Assembly: GCA_045533485.1 (NCBI GenBank)
Contig: JAZSHX010000048.1
Location: 1-49,532, forward strand
DNA from: Scatosoma sp045533485
Lineage (GTDB): Bacteria > Bacillota > Clostridia > Christensenellales > Borkfalkiaceae
Direction: 5' to 3'
DNA length: 49,532 bases
Shown here: positions 8,828-16,880 of the stretch, piece by piece
How positions within the stretch are numbered: position 1 is the stretch's first letter
How the letters are laid out: each line of letters starts with the position of its first letter
Notes under the pieces: generated by a model
Database searches by the model: none
Told to the model about the DNA's origin: nothing
Seen by the model: the letters and a program-made list of their open reading frames with translations, nothing else
Program-made: the position numbers and the translations under genes

Positions 8828-8835
8828 ACGGCTTT

Positions 8836-8864
8836 ATTATACACCATTTTCTTGCGTTTGTAAA
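8836..8864 (-). promoter_or_regulatory. Sigma-A promoter of the DUF512-der operon
   Basis: On the minus strand TTTACA (8864-8859), 17-nt spacer, TATAAT (8841-8836). Transcription should begin about 1-2 nt before the ATG at 8827. Confidence 0.75.
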
Positions 8865-8899
8865 GAAAAAAACGGGATATTCTTAAAGAATACCCCGTT
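8865..8899 (-). terminator. Terminator of the small membrane protein gene
   Basis: AACGGG-TATTCT pairs with AGAATA-CCCGTT (one mismatch) and on the minus strand is followed by a T run at 8870-8866. It abuts the -35 box of the next operon. Confidence 0.75.
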
Positions 8900-8930
8900 T
8901 CGCTGTTTTTATAAGCGTCTTTTGTCGAGT

Positions 8931-9233
8931 TTATAAAATACCGAATACACAACCGAGTAAATATACGACGAGCGCTACCCAGTATACAATACGCCAAACG
9001 CGCGGTTTGCCCGCCGTGTAGTCATAGGCAGGAATTGCAAGCCCGATTGCAAGCAAGATTTTGCCGATTAAGTTAAGCACGGAAAGAATCCCTTGAAAAA
9101 TGGTAATTTCAAACGCGTTGAAAATACCGCTAATCAAGAAAATCCCTGCCGCGATGACCAAAGCGTAATACGCGCAAGTGCGGATAAGTTCGTTGCTACT
9201 AAGTTTTTTGTTGTTCGTTTTTTTGGTTGCCAT
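8931..9233 (-). CDS. Small three-helix membrane protein, unknown
   Basis: A 100-residue protein with a Lys/Asn-rich N-terminus and about three hydrophobic segments (roughly 19-44, 49-70 and 82-100). The last runs to the C-terminus. A strong AGGAG supports the start and a terminator follows. No motif or family was recognised. It lies between rluD and the DUF512 operon and could be the last gene of the lgt operon, since only 12 bp separate it from rluD. No function is proposed. Confidence 0.7.
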   Translation of the reverse strand: MATKKTNNKKLSSNELIRTCAYYALVIAAGIFLISGIFNAFEITIFQGILSVLNLIGKILLAIGLAIPAYDYTAGKPRVWRIVYWVALVVYLLGCVFGIL

Positions 9234-9245
9234 AATGTTTTCTCC

Positions 9246-10202
9246 TTATTGAATTATATTTTCAAAAAGCTTTATATCCACGTCAAAGCGTTTACAAAGC
9301 TTACTTAAAATTTCCGCAAATGCAGGGGGCAGGGATGCGTTGAAGCACATTTCTTCCCCTGTCGTGGGGTGAGAAAATTGCAATTGCCACGCATGCAAAA
9401 GCTGTCCGTTTGCCGCAAGCTTTTGCTTTTTATACCCATACACGGGATCGCCTGCAACGGGGTGCCCTAAATGCTTGGCGTGCACGCGAATTTGGTGCGT
9501 TCTGCCCGTTTGCAGGATAAATTTGCAAAGGGTGAACTCTGTGCCGAAACGCGCGACCACTTGATAATCGGTGATGGCTATTTTCCCTTTTCCGTCGGGC
9601 AAAACCGCCATTTTCAAGCGGTCGGTCGGATGTCGCCCGATGTCCGTTACAATGCGGCCGCTATCCGTTTTCAAGTTACCTTCCAAGAGCGCGAAATACG
9701 TTCTATGACAGGTTTTTTCCGCTATTTGCTTGGCAAGCGAAACGTGCGCCTTATCGTTTTTCGCTACAACTAACAAGCCCGATGTATCCTTATCGATGCG
9801 ATGCACGATCCCGGGACGTAACACGCCGCCTACGCCGCTTAAACTGTCCAAAGCATACAACAGCGCATTGACAAGCGTGCCTTTTTCATTGCCGTTGCCT
9901 ACGTGTACCGTCATACCCTGCGCTTTATTTATCACCGCAAAATCGGCGTCTTGGTACACAATATCGATGGGTATATTTTCCGCTTGCACCGCATACGGTA
10001 CGGCTTTAGGCACAGTCAATTCCACCGCATCGCCCACTTTTACGTCCACACCTGCTTTGGTTACGCAAACGCCGTTGATGCTTACGTTGCCTTCTTCCAG
10101 CAGTTTTTTCAAGCGCGAACGCGTCAATTCCTCCGTTTGTTCGCTTAAAAACACGTCCAAGCGTTTATAGGGAATTTCTGCGATAAACAAGCGTTTATCC
10201 AT
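9246..10202 (-). CDS. rluD: RluA/RluD-family rRNA pseudouridine synthase
   Basis: An S4 RNA-binding domain (about residues 12-65, KRLDVFLSEQ...SRLKKLLEEGNVSING) precedes the catalytic domain with HRIDKDTSGLLVVAKN, whose Asp attacks uridine. A conserved AGRTHQIRVH-like segment (QTGRTHQIRVHAKHLGHPVAGDP, given in part) follows. In Clostridia this family usually modifies 23S rRNA. I chose the ATG at 10202 (318 residues); it overlaps the lspA stop by 8 bp with AAGGAAG upstream, so translation is coupled. A longer in-frame extension upstream is only lspA read in another frame. Confidence 0.9.
   Translation of the reverse strand: MDKRLFIAEIPYKRLDVFLSEQTEELTRSRLKKLLEEGNVSINGVCVTKAGVDVKVGDAVELTVPKAVPYAVQAENIPIDIVYQDADFAVINKAQGMTVHVGNGNEKGTLVNALLYALDSLSGVGGVLRPGIVHRIDKDTSGLLVVAKNDKAHVSLAKQIAEKTCHRTYFALLEGNLKTDSGRIVTDIGRHPTDRLKMAVLPDGKGKIAITDYQVVARFGTEFTLCKFILQTGRTHQIRVHAKHLGHPVAGDPVYGYKKQKLAANGQLLHAWQLQFSHPTTGEEMCFNASLPPAFAEILSKLCKRFDVDIKLFENIIQ
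9325..9344 (+). repeat. Dispersed word, variant copy in rluD
   Basis: GGGGGCAGGGATGCGTTGAA on the plus strand matches the complement of copies A and E with one mismatch (G for T). Here it encodes FNASLPPA near the RluD C-terminus, a conserved position, so coincidence is possible. Confidence 0.4.
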
Positions 10203-10884
10203 TATTTTCTTCCTTTTTTGCTTGCTTTCTCGCCTTTTTTTGCTCTTCCTTTTCCGCCGCTTCCTTGGCAAGCGCCTTGTATTTTCCAAGCGGTAACAAC
10301 GCGTCTTGGTCGAAGAAGATAAGCGATGCAATCAATACCGCCGAACCGATGCAAATGAAGAAATCGGCAAAGTTACAAACGCCGAAATCCATCACTACGT
10401 TCAAGTACACCATATCGCGCACGCCGTCGCGGATAACGCCTGCCGTGCTGGGATCCCAAATTTGATAATACGCGCGGTCAATCAAATTACCCAAACCGCC
10501 CGCGACAATCAAAATAAGCGCGCAACGCACCCACGTGCGACGGCGGTCCACCTTACAATAGACAAGGATGAGCGCCAACATCATTACGCCCGTACCTGCC
10601 ACAATGCCGATCTTCAGCGGCATACCTGCGTCTGCAAAGGAGCTAAAAGCAATACCGCGATTGTAGCTAATGCACAGTTCCAGCATACCAGGTATGAGTT
10701 GAATACGCTGACTGCTCCCTTTCACGGGATCGCCGCCGCCTAAAATGTCAATAAAATAAACGTCGGCAATCAGCTTGGTTGCTTGGTCAATGATAATCAA
10801 CAAAAACAGCCAAAATAAGCCCCATACAATAGGCGCGTGCGTCTTTGCTTGTTTTATCGTTTGTTCGTTTGTTTGTTTACTCAT
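10195..10884 (-). CDS. lspA: Lipoprotein signal peptidase (signal peptidase II)
   Basis: A membrane aspartyl protease that cleaves the signal peptide of prolipoproteins after Lgt has added lipid. It contains DQATKL, NRGIAFS, GGLGNLIDR and the CNFAD motif; the Asp residues of the last two are catalytic. At 229 residues it exceeds the usual 150-170, because of a loop in the middle and a Lys/Glu-rich C-terminal tail (about 205-229). It overlaps both neighbours, pncB by 8 bp and rluD by 8 bp. With lgt in the same operon, both lipoprotein-maturation steps are co-expressed. Confidence 0.92.
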   Translation of the reverse strand: MSKQTNEQTIKQAKTHAPIVWGLFWLFLLIIIDQATKLIADVYFIDILGGGDPVKGSSQRIQLIPGMLELCISYNRGIAFSSFADAGMPLKIGIVAGTGVMMLALILVYCKVDRRRTWVRCALILIVAGGLGNLIDRAYYQIWDPSTAGVIRDGVRDMVYLNVVMDFGVCNFADFFICIGSAVLIASLIFFDQDALLPLGKYKALAKEAAEKEEQKKARKQAKKEENNG

Positions 10885-12337
10885 GTTTGTTTCCTTTTTT
10901 TGCTTTATCGTGTATATTTGAAATCATAGAAATTTTCAATTCGTGCAACTTGCTGGACAAATCCACCTTATAAACCTGCGGCATATCCAAACGCAAATAT
11001 TCTTCCCAGAACTTGGAAAGCTCGGTTTTGGAAAACGCCTGCACTTCTTGCAAGGTCGGGAACTCATACACAAGTTTACCGCCCTTGACGATTTCTCTTT
11101 GCAATTTTTCCACGCGGAAATTGTCCACTTCGTGCTTTTTCCACGTTTCAATGGGATGGAACAGCGTTAAGGGCTTGCTTTCGTCTACCTGCTCTTCGTG
11201 CAAGGTAATCAAATCGGCAATCGCCATACCCGTGTCCTTATCGTACAAGCGATACAAGCTCTTAAAGGACGGGTTGGTTACCTTTTCCGTGTTGTCGGAA
11301 AGCTTGATTTTCGGCGTAATTGTGCCGTCCTTTTCAAACACCGCCGACAGCTTATATACGCCGCCAAGCGCAGGCAAATCTTCCGACGTAATCAGCTTCG
11401 TGCCTACGCCCCAAGAATTGATTTTCGCGCCTTGTTGGATAAGCGAATTGATAGAGCGTTCGTCCAAATCTCCCGAAACGCAGATGATGGCTTCGGGAAA
11501 ACCTGCTTCATCCATCATTTTACGCGCTTTTTTGGAAAGGTATGCCAAGTCGCCGCTGTCCAAGCGAATTCCCTTGGGTTTATGGCCTTGCGCCTTTAAT
11601 TCCTTAAACACCTTAATGGCGTTGGGCACACCGCTGCGCAGCGTGTCGTAGGTATCTACAAGCAACAAACAGTTATCGGGATACGCCGCCGCGTACGCCT
11701 TGAACGCTTCGTATTCGCTGGGATAATCCATAACCCAGCTATGCGCCATCGTGCCTGCTACGGGCACGTTATAGCGTTGCCCTGCTATTACGTTGGACGT
11801 GGACGAACAGCCGCCGATAATCGCCGCTCTTGCGCCGTGAATACCTGCGTCCGGACCTTGCGCGCGACGCAAACCAAACTCCATCACTACGCCCTGTCCT
11901 GCCGTAGCACGGCAAATTTTTGACGATTTTGTGGCAATCAGCGTTTGGTGATTGATAATGTTCAAAAGCGCCGTTTCCGCAAATTGCGCCTGAATAAGCG
12001 GCGCTTTGACCGTCAAAATGGGTTCGCCGGGAAATACCGGTTCGCCTTCGCGAACGGCATACACGTCACCCGTGAATTTCATATTTTTTAAATAGGCAAG
12101 GAAATCTTCGTCAAACAAGTTGAGCGAACGCAAATACGCGATATCTTCTTCATCGAAATGCCAGTTCAAAAGATATTCCATCGCTTGTTCCAAACCAGCC
12201 GCAAGCGAATAGGTAATCAGCTTATTCCTACGGAAAAACAAATCGAAAACGACTTCTTCTTCGTGCTTGTTTTGACGGTAAAAACCGTAGCCCATCGTCA
12301 ACTGATACAAATCGGTCAATAGCGTTAAATTTCTCAT
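10877..12337 (-). CDS. pncB: Nicotinate phosphoribosyltransferase
   Basis: A 486-residue enzyme of the NAD salvage pathway that joins nicotinate to PRPP using ATP. Family motifs are visible: LLTDLYQLTMGYG at the N-terminus, the FGLRRAQGPDAG stretch containing the conserved region around the active site, and IRLDSGDLAYLSKKAR. The length fits the clostridial long form. It overlaps lgt by 4 bp and lspA by 8 bp, so it is embedded in a lipoprotein-processing operon with which it has no obvious functional link. No strong ribosome binding site precedes it, so coupling to lgt is likely. Confidence 0.92.
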   Translation of the reverse strand: MRNLTLLTDLYQLTMGYGFYRQNKHEEEVVFDLFFRRNKLITYSLAAGLEQAMEYLLNWHFDEEDIAYLRSLNLFDEDFLAYLKNMKFTGDVYAVREGEPVFPGEPILTVKAPLIQAQFAETALLNIINHQTLIATKSSKICRATAGQGVVMEFGLRRAQGPDAGIHGARAAIIGGCSSTSNVIAGQRYNVPVAGTMAHSWVMDYPSEYEAFKAYAAAYPDNCLLLVDTYDTLRSGVPNAIKVFKELKAQGHKPKGIRLDSGDLAYLSKKARKMMDEAGFPEAIICVSGDLDERSINSLIQQGAKINSWGVGTKLITSEDLPALGGVYKLSAVFEKDGTITPKIKLSDNTEKVTNPSFKSLYRLYDKDTGMAIADLITLHEEQVDESKPLTLFHPIETWKKHEVDNFRVEKLQREIVKGGKLVYEFPTLQEVQAFSKTELSKFWEEYLRLDMPQVYKVDLSSKLHELKISMISNIHDKAKKGNKHE

Positions 12338-13338
12338 TTTTCTTGCTCCGTTTGCTCTTCTTCATTCGCAGTTTGCGTTTTTTCCGCTTCTTCCGCTTGG
12401 GTTTCCGTTTCGTCTTCTGCAGGATAATTTTCGGGATACACCGCGCACATCATATTCCATTTACTAAACACCGGCTTTTCCTTTTTTGTATCGCCGATAA
12501 ATTTGGTAATGCCGTATTCGTCCGCTTTCAAAGAGCCGAATAATTTACCTTCATTGCGTTTGTTGCGATACAGCACGACGAACAGGAACGCCAAACCAAA
12601 TGCAAGCATAACCAAGGACAGCACCAACGACCAAGGCACGCTGTCGCCAAGAATATACGCAGGCGCACGCAAAGGCTCCATAATCGAACGCGTTAATCCG
12701 TACACGATAAAATAGCAAGCGGTGTTAACGCCGTTGGGTTTTTTACCGTTCTTCCAAGCGTTGATAAACATCAAAATTGCCGCCGTGAGCGTTACCATGC
12801 TTTCATAGAAGAAGAAAGCGTAATGATAAGCGCGGTTTGCTTCAATGTAGACGGCGATAGGGAAAAACTGCAACGCTTCGTTGGTCACTTCCGCACCGTA
12901 TACTTCTTGGTTTGCAAAGTTGCCCCATCTACCGATGGATTGCGCAAGCAGCAAGCCCACGACGACGCAATCGCCCACGCGCAGGAACGGCACTTTTTTC
13001 ACCCAGCTTACAATCGCGACGCTTGCCGTGCCACCGATAATGCCGCCGATAATGGAAAGGCCGCCTTGACGGATAGATTGCAAGCTAAACCACTCTTTTA
13101 TGGGCATACCGTCCGTAATGCAATAAAACAGACGCGTCGTAAGGATTGCCACGGGCAAGCAAATACAAAAATACGTCAAAAATAAATCGGTGGACATATT
13201 TCTGCGCTTGAACAGCAGGCTAATTACGACAAACGCCGCCGCCATACCCGATACAATGATGAGTGCATAGGCGTAAATTTTTACACCGAAAATGGTAATC
13301 CCCGGTTGTTGAAACGCCAAAAGGGAAAGTACGTTCAT
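12334..13338 (-). CDS. lgt: Prolipoprotein diacylglyceryl transferase
   Basis: A membrane enzyme that transfers diacylglycerol from phosphatidylglycerol to the lipobox cysteine of prolipoproteins. The signature GRWGNFANQEVYG lies near residues 133-145 and the TRSIMEPLRAP stretch near 218. About seven hydrophobic segments are present. The protein (334 residues) carries a cytosolic C-terminal tail rich in Glu, Gln and Thr that is not part of the conserved core. AAGGAG supports the start. It is first gene of the lgt-pncB-lspA-rluD operon, and its promoter overlaps the folT terminator. Confidence 0.93.
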   Translation of the reverse strand: MNVLSLLAFQQPGITIFGVKIYAYALIIVSGMAAAFVVISLLFKRRNMSTDLFLTYFCICLPVAILTTRLFYCITDGMPIKEWFSLQSIRQGGLSIIGGIIGGTASVAIVSWVKKVPFLRVGDCVVVGLLLAQSIGRWGNFANQEVYGAEVTNEALQFFPIAVYIEANRAYHYAFFFYESMVTLTAAILMFINAWKNGKKPNGVNTACYFIVYGLTRSIMEPLRAPAYILGDSVPWSLVLSLVMLAFGLAFLFVVLYRNKRNEGKLFGSLKADEYGITKFIGDTKKEKPVFSKWNMMCAVYPENYPAEDETETQAEEAEKTQTANEEEQTEQEK

Positions 13339-13419
13339 ATTTATTTCTCTCCTTATAAACGTGAAATATTGCTATTTTTTGAAAGGGTGCGGAAAGGCAT
13401 ACCGCCCGTTTCGTTTTTT

Positions 13420-13448
13420 ATTATAGCATAATAAAAAAAAATCGTCAA
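13420..13448 (-). promoter_or_regulatory. Sigma-A promoter of lgt operon
   Basis: On the minus strand TTGACG (13448-13443), 17-nt spacer, TATAAT (13425-13420), with TGC before the -10. The -35 box lies inside the 3' arm of the folT terminator. Confidence 0.78.
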
Positions 13449-13468
13449 TGGCTGTCGACGATTTTTTT
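13435..13468 (-). terminator. Terminator of folT
   Basis: AAAATCGTC and GACGATTTT pair around a 10-nt loop, with A/T runs on both sides. It lies 25 bp after the folT stop. Confidence 0.78.
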
Positions 13469-13492
13469 ATAAGTTTTTCATTTTTTTCTTCT

Positions 13493-14104
13493 TTATTCTC
13501 TACTTTGCAAACGCAACGCTTTCATTTTATATAAAACGGGCGCGCTGATAAACAAAAGCACCGTGTTGAATATGCTGTTCCAAATTTGGCCTTGGATAAA
13601 GATACGCGAAATAAGATAGGTAAAGTACGGCACTTTGCCTTTGGAATATAAAAACCAAAACGCCGTTGTATTTATCGCCACCGTGCAAACGGCAAATATC
13701 AAAAGGGAAGCAATGGCTACTTTAACGTACAACCAGCCCTTCCCGTTTTTAGGAATAGCGTGAAAAATCAATCCTGTAATAACTGCCGCCATACCCATCG
13801 CAACGCCTATCCACGGCATATACGGATAGCCCGAAGAGTGGTATAAAAACCCTACCAAGTCCCCCAAAAAGCAGGCAACAAACCCAGGGGCTGCACCCAG
13901 CAAAATACCCGACAACGCCGAAATAGTAAGCGTAAGCGAAAATTGCGTGTCAATGAATTTGAATTCAAAAAACATATTCGCCACGATAATAAACGCAGTA
14001 GTTACCGCCACATAGGCAATTTGGTGCGTTCTGTTTTTCGTCAAAAGCAGCGGCGAAATCAGCCATTTATCTACTCTTGACAGCTTCTTTTGTGTTTGCG
14101 ACAT
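13493..14104 (-). CDS. folT: Folate ECF transporter S component (FolT)
   Basis: A 203-residue membrane protein with about six hydrophobic segments, the fold of ECF substrate-binding subunits. The segment SALSGILLGAAPGFVACFLGDLVGF resembles FolT (quoted only to locate it, around residues 64-83). The assignment to folate rests largely on the THF riboswitch that controls it. FolT needs the shared EcfA-EcfA'-EcfT module, which is not in this window. AAGGAGGT precedes the start, and part of that ribosome binding site is the 3' arm of the leader terminator. Confidence 0.88.
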   Translation of the reverse strand: MSQTQKKLSRVDKWLISPLLLTKNRTHQIAYVAVTTAFIIVANMFFEFKFIDTQFSLTLTISALSGILLGAAPGFVACFLGDLVGFLYHSSGYPYMPWIGVAMGMAAVITGLIFHAIPKNGKGWLYVKVAIASLLIFAVCTVAINTTAFWFLYSKGKVPYFTYLISRIFIQGQIWNSIFNTVLLFISAPVLYKMKALRLQSRE

Positions 14105-14108
14105 AAAA

Positions 14109-14134
14109 CAAAAAACCTCCTTTTTTCAAGAGGT
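14109..14134 (-). terminator. Riboswitch-controlled terminator of folT
   Basis: On the minus strand ACCTCTT pairs with AAGGAGGT (one G-U) and is followed by TTTTTT, then the folT start. The same AAGGAGGT is the folT ribosome binding site, so folding would stop transcription and also hide the site. Confidence 0.75.
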
Positions 14135-14163
14135 CCGCAAAACCGTGAACGGGTGCTTCGGCA

Positions 14164-14185
14164 ATTTCAACGCATACCTGCCCCC
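14164..14185 (+). repeat. Dispersed word, copy A
   Basis: Twenty-two bases identical to 31401-31422. The core AACGCATACCTGCCCCC also occurs at 44000-44016. It lies between the THF aptamer and the folT terminator, outside both. Confidence 0.75.
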
Positions 14186-14197
14186 ATTCATTTTCTT

Positions 14198-14305
14198 GTA
14201 GCGGACGCGCTTTGACACCGCAGAAAAACAAACGCGAAACACGTTTTTCTTTCGTCCATCGACAACGTCCCGTTCGATGGCACTTTACGCGTCAAAGCTA
14301 CTCAT
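14198..14305 (-). promoter_or_regulatory. THF (folate) riboswitch
   Basis: Reading the minus strand, the conserved order GAGUAG...GACGCGUAAAGUG...GGGACGUUGUCGAUGGACGAAAG...GCGGUGUCAAAGCGCGUCCGCUAC fits the tetrahydrofolate aptamer. CUUUGAC and GUCAAAG pair, and GUAGC closes with GCUAC. A terminator and the folT start follow. Ligand binding should reduce folT expression when reduced folates are plentiful. Confidence 0.85.
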
Positions 14306-14321
14306 ACTTATCGTTGGTTCT

Positions 14322-14350
14322 ATTATACTCTTCTATATAAAAAAACGCAA
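14322..14350 (-). promoter_or_regulatory. Sigma-A promoter of the folT leader
   Basis: On the minus strand TTGCGT (14350-14345), 17-nt spacer, TATAAT (14327-14322). The start falls just upstream of the aptamer. Confidence 0.72.
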
Positions 14351-14403
14351 GCGTTTGAGGAAAAAAAACGCATATTTTTTTTACACTATCGCAAACTGAG
14401 CGT

Positions 14404-15090
14404 ATGGGACTTATCTTTGTGCGCACAATCATTATCTTCATAACCACGCTGATCGTTATGCGGCTTATGGGCAAACGGCAAATCGGGGAAATGCAACCCT
14501 ACGAGCTTGTTATCACCTTAATCATTGCCGATTTGGCATGCATACCCATGGCGGATATATCCATTCCGCTACTATACGGTGTAGTTGCCATTTTGTCCGT
14601 GTATTTTATCCATCAAATTATGTGCCTTTTGGATTTACACGTACCCTTTGCAAAAGCGATTATTAGCGGCGTGCCGAGCATCGTGCTCAACCAAAACGGT
14701 ATTGACGACAAGCAATTAAAAAAGAACAATTTGGACGTTTCCGACTTGATTGAAAGCTTGCGTGTGGAAGGATATTTTTCCTTAGACGCCGTGGCGTATG
14801 CGCTTTACGAAGCGGAAGGTACGTTTTCCGCATTGCCTAAAAAAAATTATCAAGCCATGCAATCGTCTTTGCCTTTGCTACTTATCAACGAAGGGAAATT
14901 CGACGAGAAAAATTTGGTATACACACAACGCGATAAAGCGTATTTTTTAGACGTTTTAAGGGGGCAGGGATGCGACGAACTGAAAAAAGTACTGGTAATG
15001 ACGGTTGACGGAAACGGAAAGGTATATCTACAAAACAAGGGGGAAAAATACCGTGTCTTTGAACTCGAATGGCAAGAACAACTCTGGTAA
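14404..15090 (+). CDS. DUF421 (YetF-family) membrane protein
   Basis: A 228-residue protein with an N-terminal block of about three transmembrane segments (residues 1-75, including MRLMGKRQIGEMQPYELV) and a C-terminal cytosolic YetF-type domain. Members occur widely in spore-forming Firmicutes; their role is not settled. No Shine-Dalgarno sequence is seen before the ATG. The next gene, DUF4363, overlaps its end by 38 bp, and these two families are commonly paired, so they probably act together at the membrane. Confidence 0.85.
   Translation: MGLIFVRTIIIFITTLIVMRLMGKRQIGEMQPYELVITLIIADLACIPMADISIPLLYGVVAILSVYFIHQIMCLLDLHVPFAKAIISGVPSIVLNQNGIDDKQLKKNNLDVSDLIESLRVEGYFSLDAVAYALYEAEGTFSALPKKNYQAMQSSLPLLLINEGKFDEKNLVYTQRDKAYFLDVLRGQGCDELKKVLVMTVDGNGKVYLQNKGEKYRVFELEWQEQLW
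14960..14974 (+). repeat. Dispersed word, variant copy
   Basis: GGGGGCAGGGATGCG on the plus strand, differing at one base from the GGGGGCAGGTATGCG core that occurs on the minus strand elsewhere. It lies inside the DUF421 gene. Confidence 0.5.
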
Positions 15091-15484
15091 TAAGGAACAT
15101 CTCAGCTTGCTTTTATCTATTGTAAGCGTTTTGGTTACGCTTGGCATTATCATAGGTTTATCCATTTGGGAAAACTGCCGCATACACGCCACGTTTACAA
15201 AATTTGAACGCATACTCACTTCGCTTTACGATAAAACGGAATCGGGAAAGGTTACCTACGAAGACGGCACCGCGACGGAAGAATTTTGGGAAAACCGGAA
15301 AAATACCTTGCATATTTGGCTACCCCACACCGCTATTTTAGAAATTGATTATCAGCTGTACGAAGCTGTGGGATATCTCTACGTACAAGATTACAAAAGC
15401 GCTTTGCCGAAAATAGAAATTTTGCTGGGTATGTGTGAAAACATTCCGCAATCGTATAGATTTAGTTTTGAAAACATATTTTAA
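15053..15484 (+). CDS. DUF4363 family membrane-anchored protein
   Basis: A 143-residue protein with one N-terminal transmembrane helix (about residues 17-37, LLLSIVSVLVTLGIIIGLSI) and an extracytoplasmic helical domain. The family is usually encoded directly after DUF421 genes, as here. I chose the GTG at 15053, with AAGGGGG 9 nt upstream. An upstream in-frame ATG at 15005 lies deep in the DUF421 gene with no ribosome binding site. The function is unknown; it presumably partners the DUF421 protein. A terminator follows at once. Confidence 0.8.
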   Translation: MSLNSNGKNNSGNKEHLSLLLSIVSVLVTLGIIIGLSIWENCRIHATFTKFERILTSLYDKTESGKVTYEDGTATEEFWENRKNTLHIWLPHTAILEIDYQLYEAVGYLYVQDYKSALPKIEILLGMCENIPQSYRFSFENIF

Positions 15485-15488
15485 TGCC

Positions 15489-15520
15489 AAACCGCTTGCA
15501 GGTTATGCAAGCGGTTTTTT
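15489..15520. terminator. Terminator, probably bidirectional
   Basis: AAACCGCTTGCA pairs with TGCAAGCGGTTT, followed by a T run. It lies between the convergent DUF4363 gene and the alcohol dehydrogenase gene. Confidence 0.85.
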
Positions 15521-15534
15521 CGTACTTTATACAA

Positions 15535-16752
15535 TTAGAAATCAACTTCCGTATCGTAATAGCAGCATTTCAGCAACTTTTCCATTTCCGCAACCGAAGG
15601 TTGACGGGGGTTAGAGCCCGTGCAAGCGTCTGCCACTGCGTTCTTTGCAATTTCAGGCAATCTTTCCAAGAACACTTCTTCGGGAACGAAGCCTTGCGCG
15701 CAGGGATAGCTGTCCGCGCCGTATTGTTGAATGCATTGAGGAATATTCAAATCATCGTTCATCTTTCTCAAATATGCAATCAAAAGCGCTACCTTTTCAT
15801 CATCGTTTGCGCCGCCCAAGCCCATGTAATCAGCAATTTCGCCATAGCGTTTTTTCGCCGTTGCGTCTTTTGCGTTGAACGCAATTACCTTAGGCAAATA
15901 CATAGCGTTTGCCGCGCCGTGAATGATGTGTGCGCCGAAATCTTCGAAGATTGCACCCGTCTTGTGCGCCATGGAGTGCACGATACCCAAAAGTGCGTTG
16001 GAGAACGCCATACCTGCCAAGCATTGTGCATTGTGCATGCTTGCGCGCTTGCTCATATCGCCGTTGTAGGATGCAACCAAGTCCTTTTGAATCATAGTGA
16101 TTGCGAAAATTGCCAAAGGATCGGTAAATTCGCAGTTTGCGGTGGATACGTATGCTTCGATTGCGTGCGTCATTGCGTCCATACCCGTGTGCGCAACCAA
16201 CTTTTTAGGCATCGTTTCCGCCAAATCAGGGTCTACGATAGCCACATCGGGCGTAATTTCAAAGTCCGCCAAGGGATACTTAATACCCTTTGCATAATCG
16301 GTGATAACCGAGAACGCCGTAACTTCCGTTGCCGTACCGGACGTGGAAGGAATAGCGCAAAATCTTGCTTTCTTTCTAAGCTCGGGAATACCGAAAACCA
16401 CGCACATTTCTTCAAAGGTGATTTCGGGATATTCGTATTTAATCCACATCGCCTTTGCCGCGTCGATAGGCGAACCGCCGCCCATTGCCACGATCCAGTC
16501 CGGCTCAAATTTTTGCATAGCTTCCGCACCACGCATAACCGTTTCTACGGAAGGATCAGGTTCAATCCCTTCAATGAGCTGTACTTCCATACCCGCTTCT
16601 TTCAAATATGCCACTGCTCTGTCCAAAAAACCAAACTTTTTCATAGAGCCGCCGCCTACGCACACCATCGCCTTTTTGCCTTTCAGCGTCTTCAACGTTT
16701 CCAAAGAACCTTTGCCGTGGTAAAGATCTCTGGGAAGAGTAAATCTTGCCAT
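15535..16752 (-). CDS. Iron-containing alcohol dehydrogenase
   Basis: A 405-residue type III (Fe-dependent) alcohol dehydrogenase, which reduces aldehydes with NAD(P)H. The nucleotide-binding GGGSPIDAAKAMW lies near residue 92. Metal ligands are in GMDAMTHAIEAY (Asp and His context), GIVHSMAHKTGA and HIIHGAANAMY. The length is typical of butanol or propanediol-type enzymes; the sequence alone does not fix the substrate. AAGGAG supports the start. A consensus promoter and a strong palindrome lie upstream, suggesting specific regulation, perhaps by redox or fermentation state (inference). Confidence 0.92.
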   Translation of the reverse strand: MARFTLPRDLYHGKGSLETLKTLKGKKAMVCVGGGSMKKFGFLDRAVAYLKEAGMEVQLIEGIEPDPSVETVMRGAEAMQKFEPDWIVAMGGGSPIDAAKAMWIKYEYPEITFEEMCVVFGIPELRKKARFCAIPSTSGTATEVTAFSVITDYAKGIKYPLADFEITPDVAIVDPDLAETMPKKLVAHTGMDAMTHAIEAYVSTANCEFTDPLAIFAITMIQKDLVASYNGDMSKRASMHNAQCLAGMAFSNALLGIVHSMAHKTGAIFEDFGAHIIHGAANAMYLPKVIAFNAKDATAKKRYGEIADYMGLGGANDDEKVALLIAYLRKMNDDLNIPQCIQQYGADSYPCAQGFVPEEVFLERLPEIAKNAVADACTGSNPRQPSVAEMEKLLKCCYYDTEVDF

Positions 16753-16828
16753 TTTTTCATTTCTCCTTGTATAAAAAATTTACTTGTTTCCCCTGCGGCT
16801 TTGGCGTTCCGCAAGCACAACATATCCT

Positions 16829-16856
16829 ATTATACATATACGGAAAATTTTGTCAA
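16829..16856 (-). promoter_or_regulatory. Sigma-A promoter of alcohol dehydrogenase gene
   Basis: On the minus strand TTGACA (16856-16851), 16-nt spacer, TATAAT (16834-16829). Confidence 0.8.
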
Positions 16857-16880
16857 AGATTTTTTCACTTTCGTTACATT

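Noticed and set aside
9246..10331. Extended N-terminus of the pseudouridine synthase (Arg/Lys-rich 43 residues)
   Set aside because: It overlaps the lspA C-terminus in another frame; the S4 domain begins at the later ATG with a ribosome binding site.
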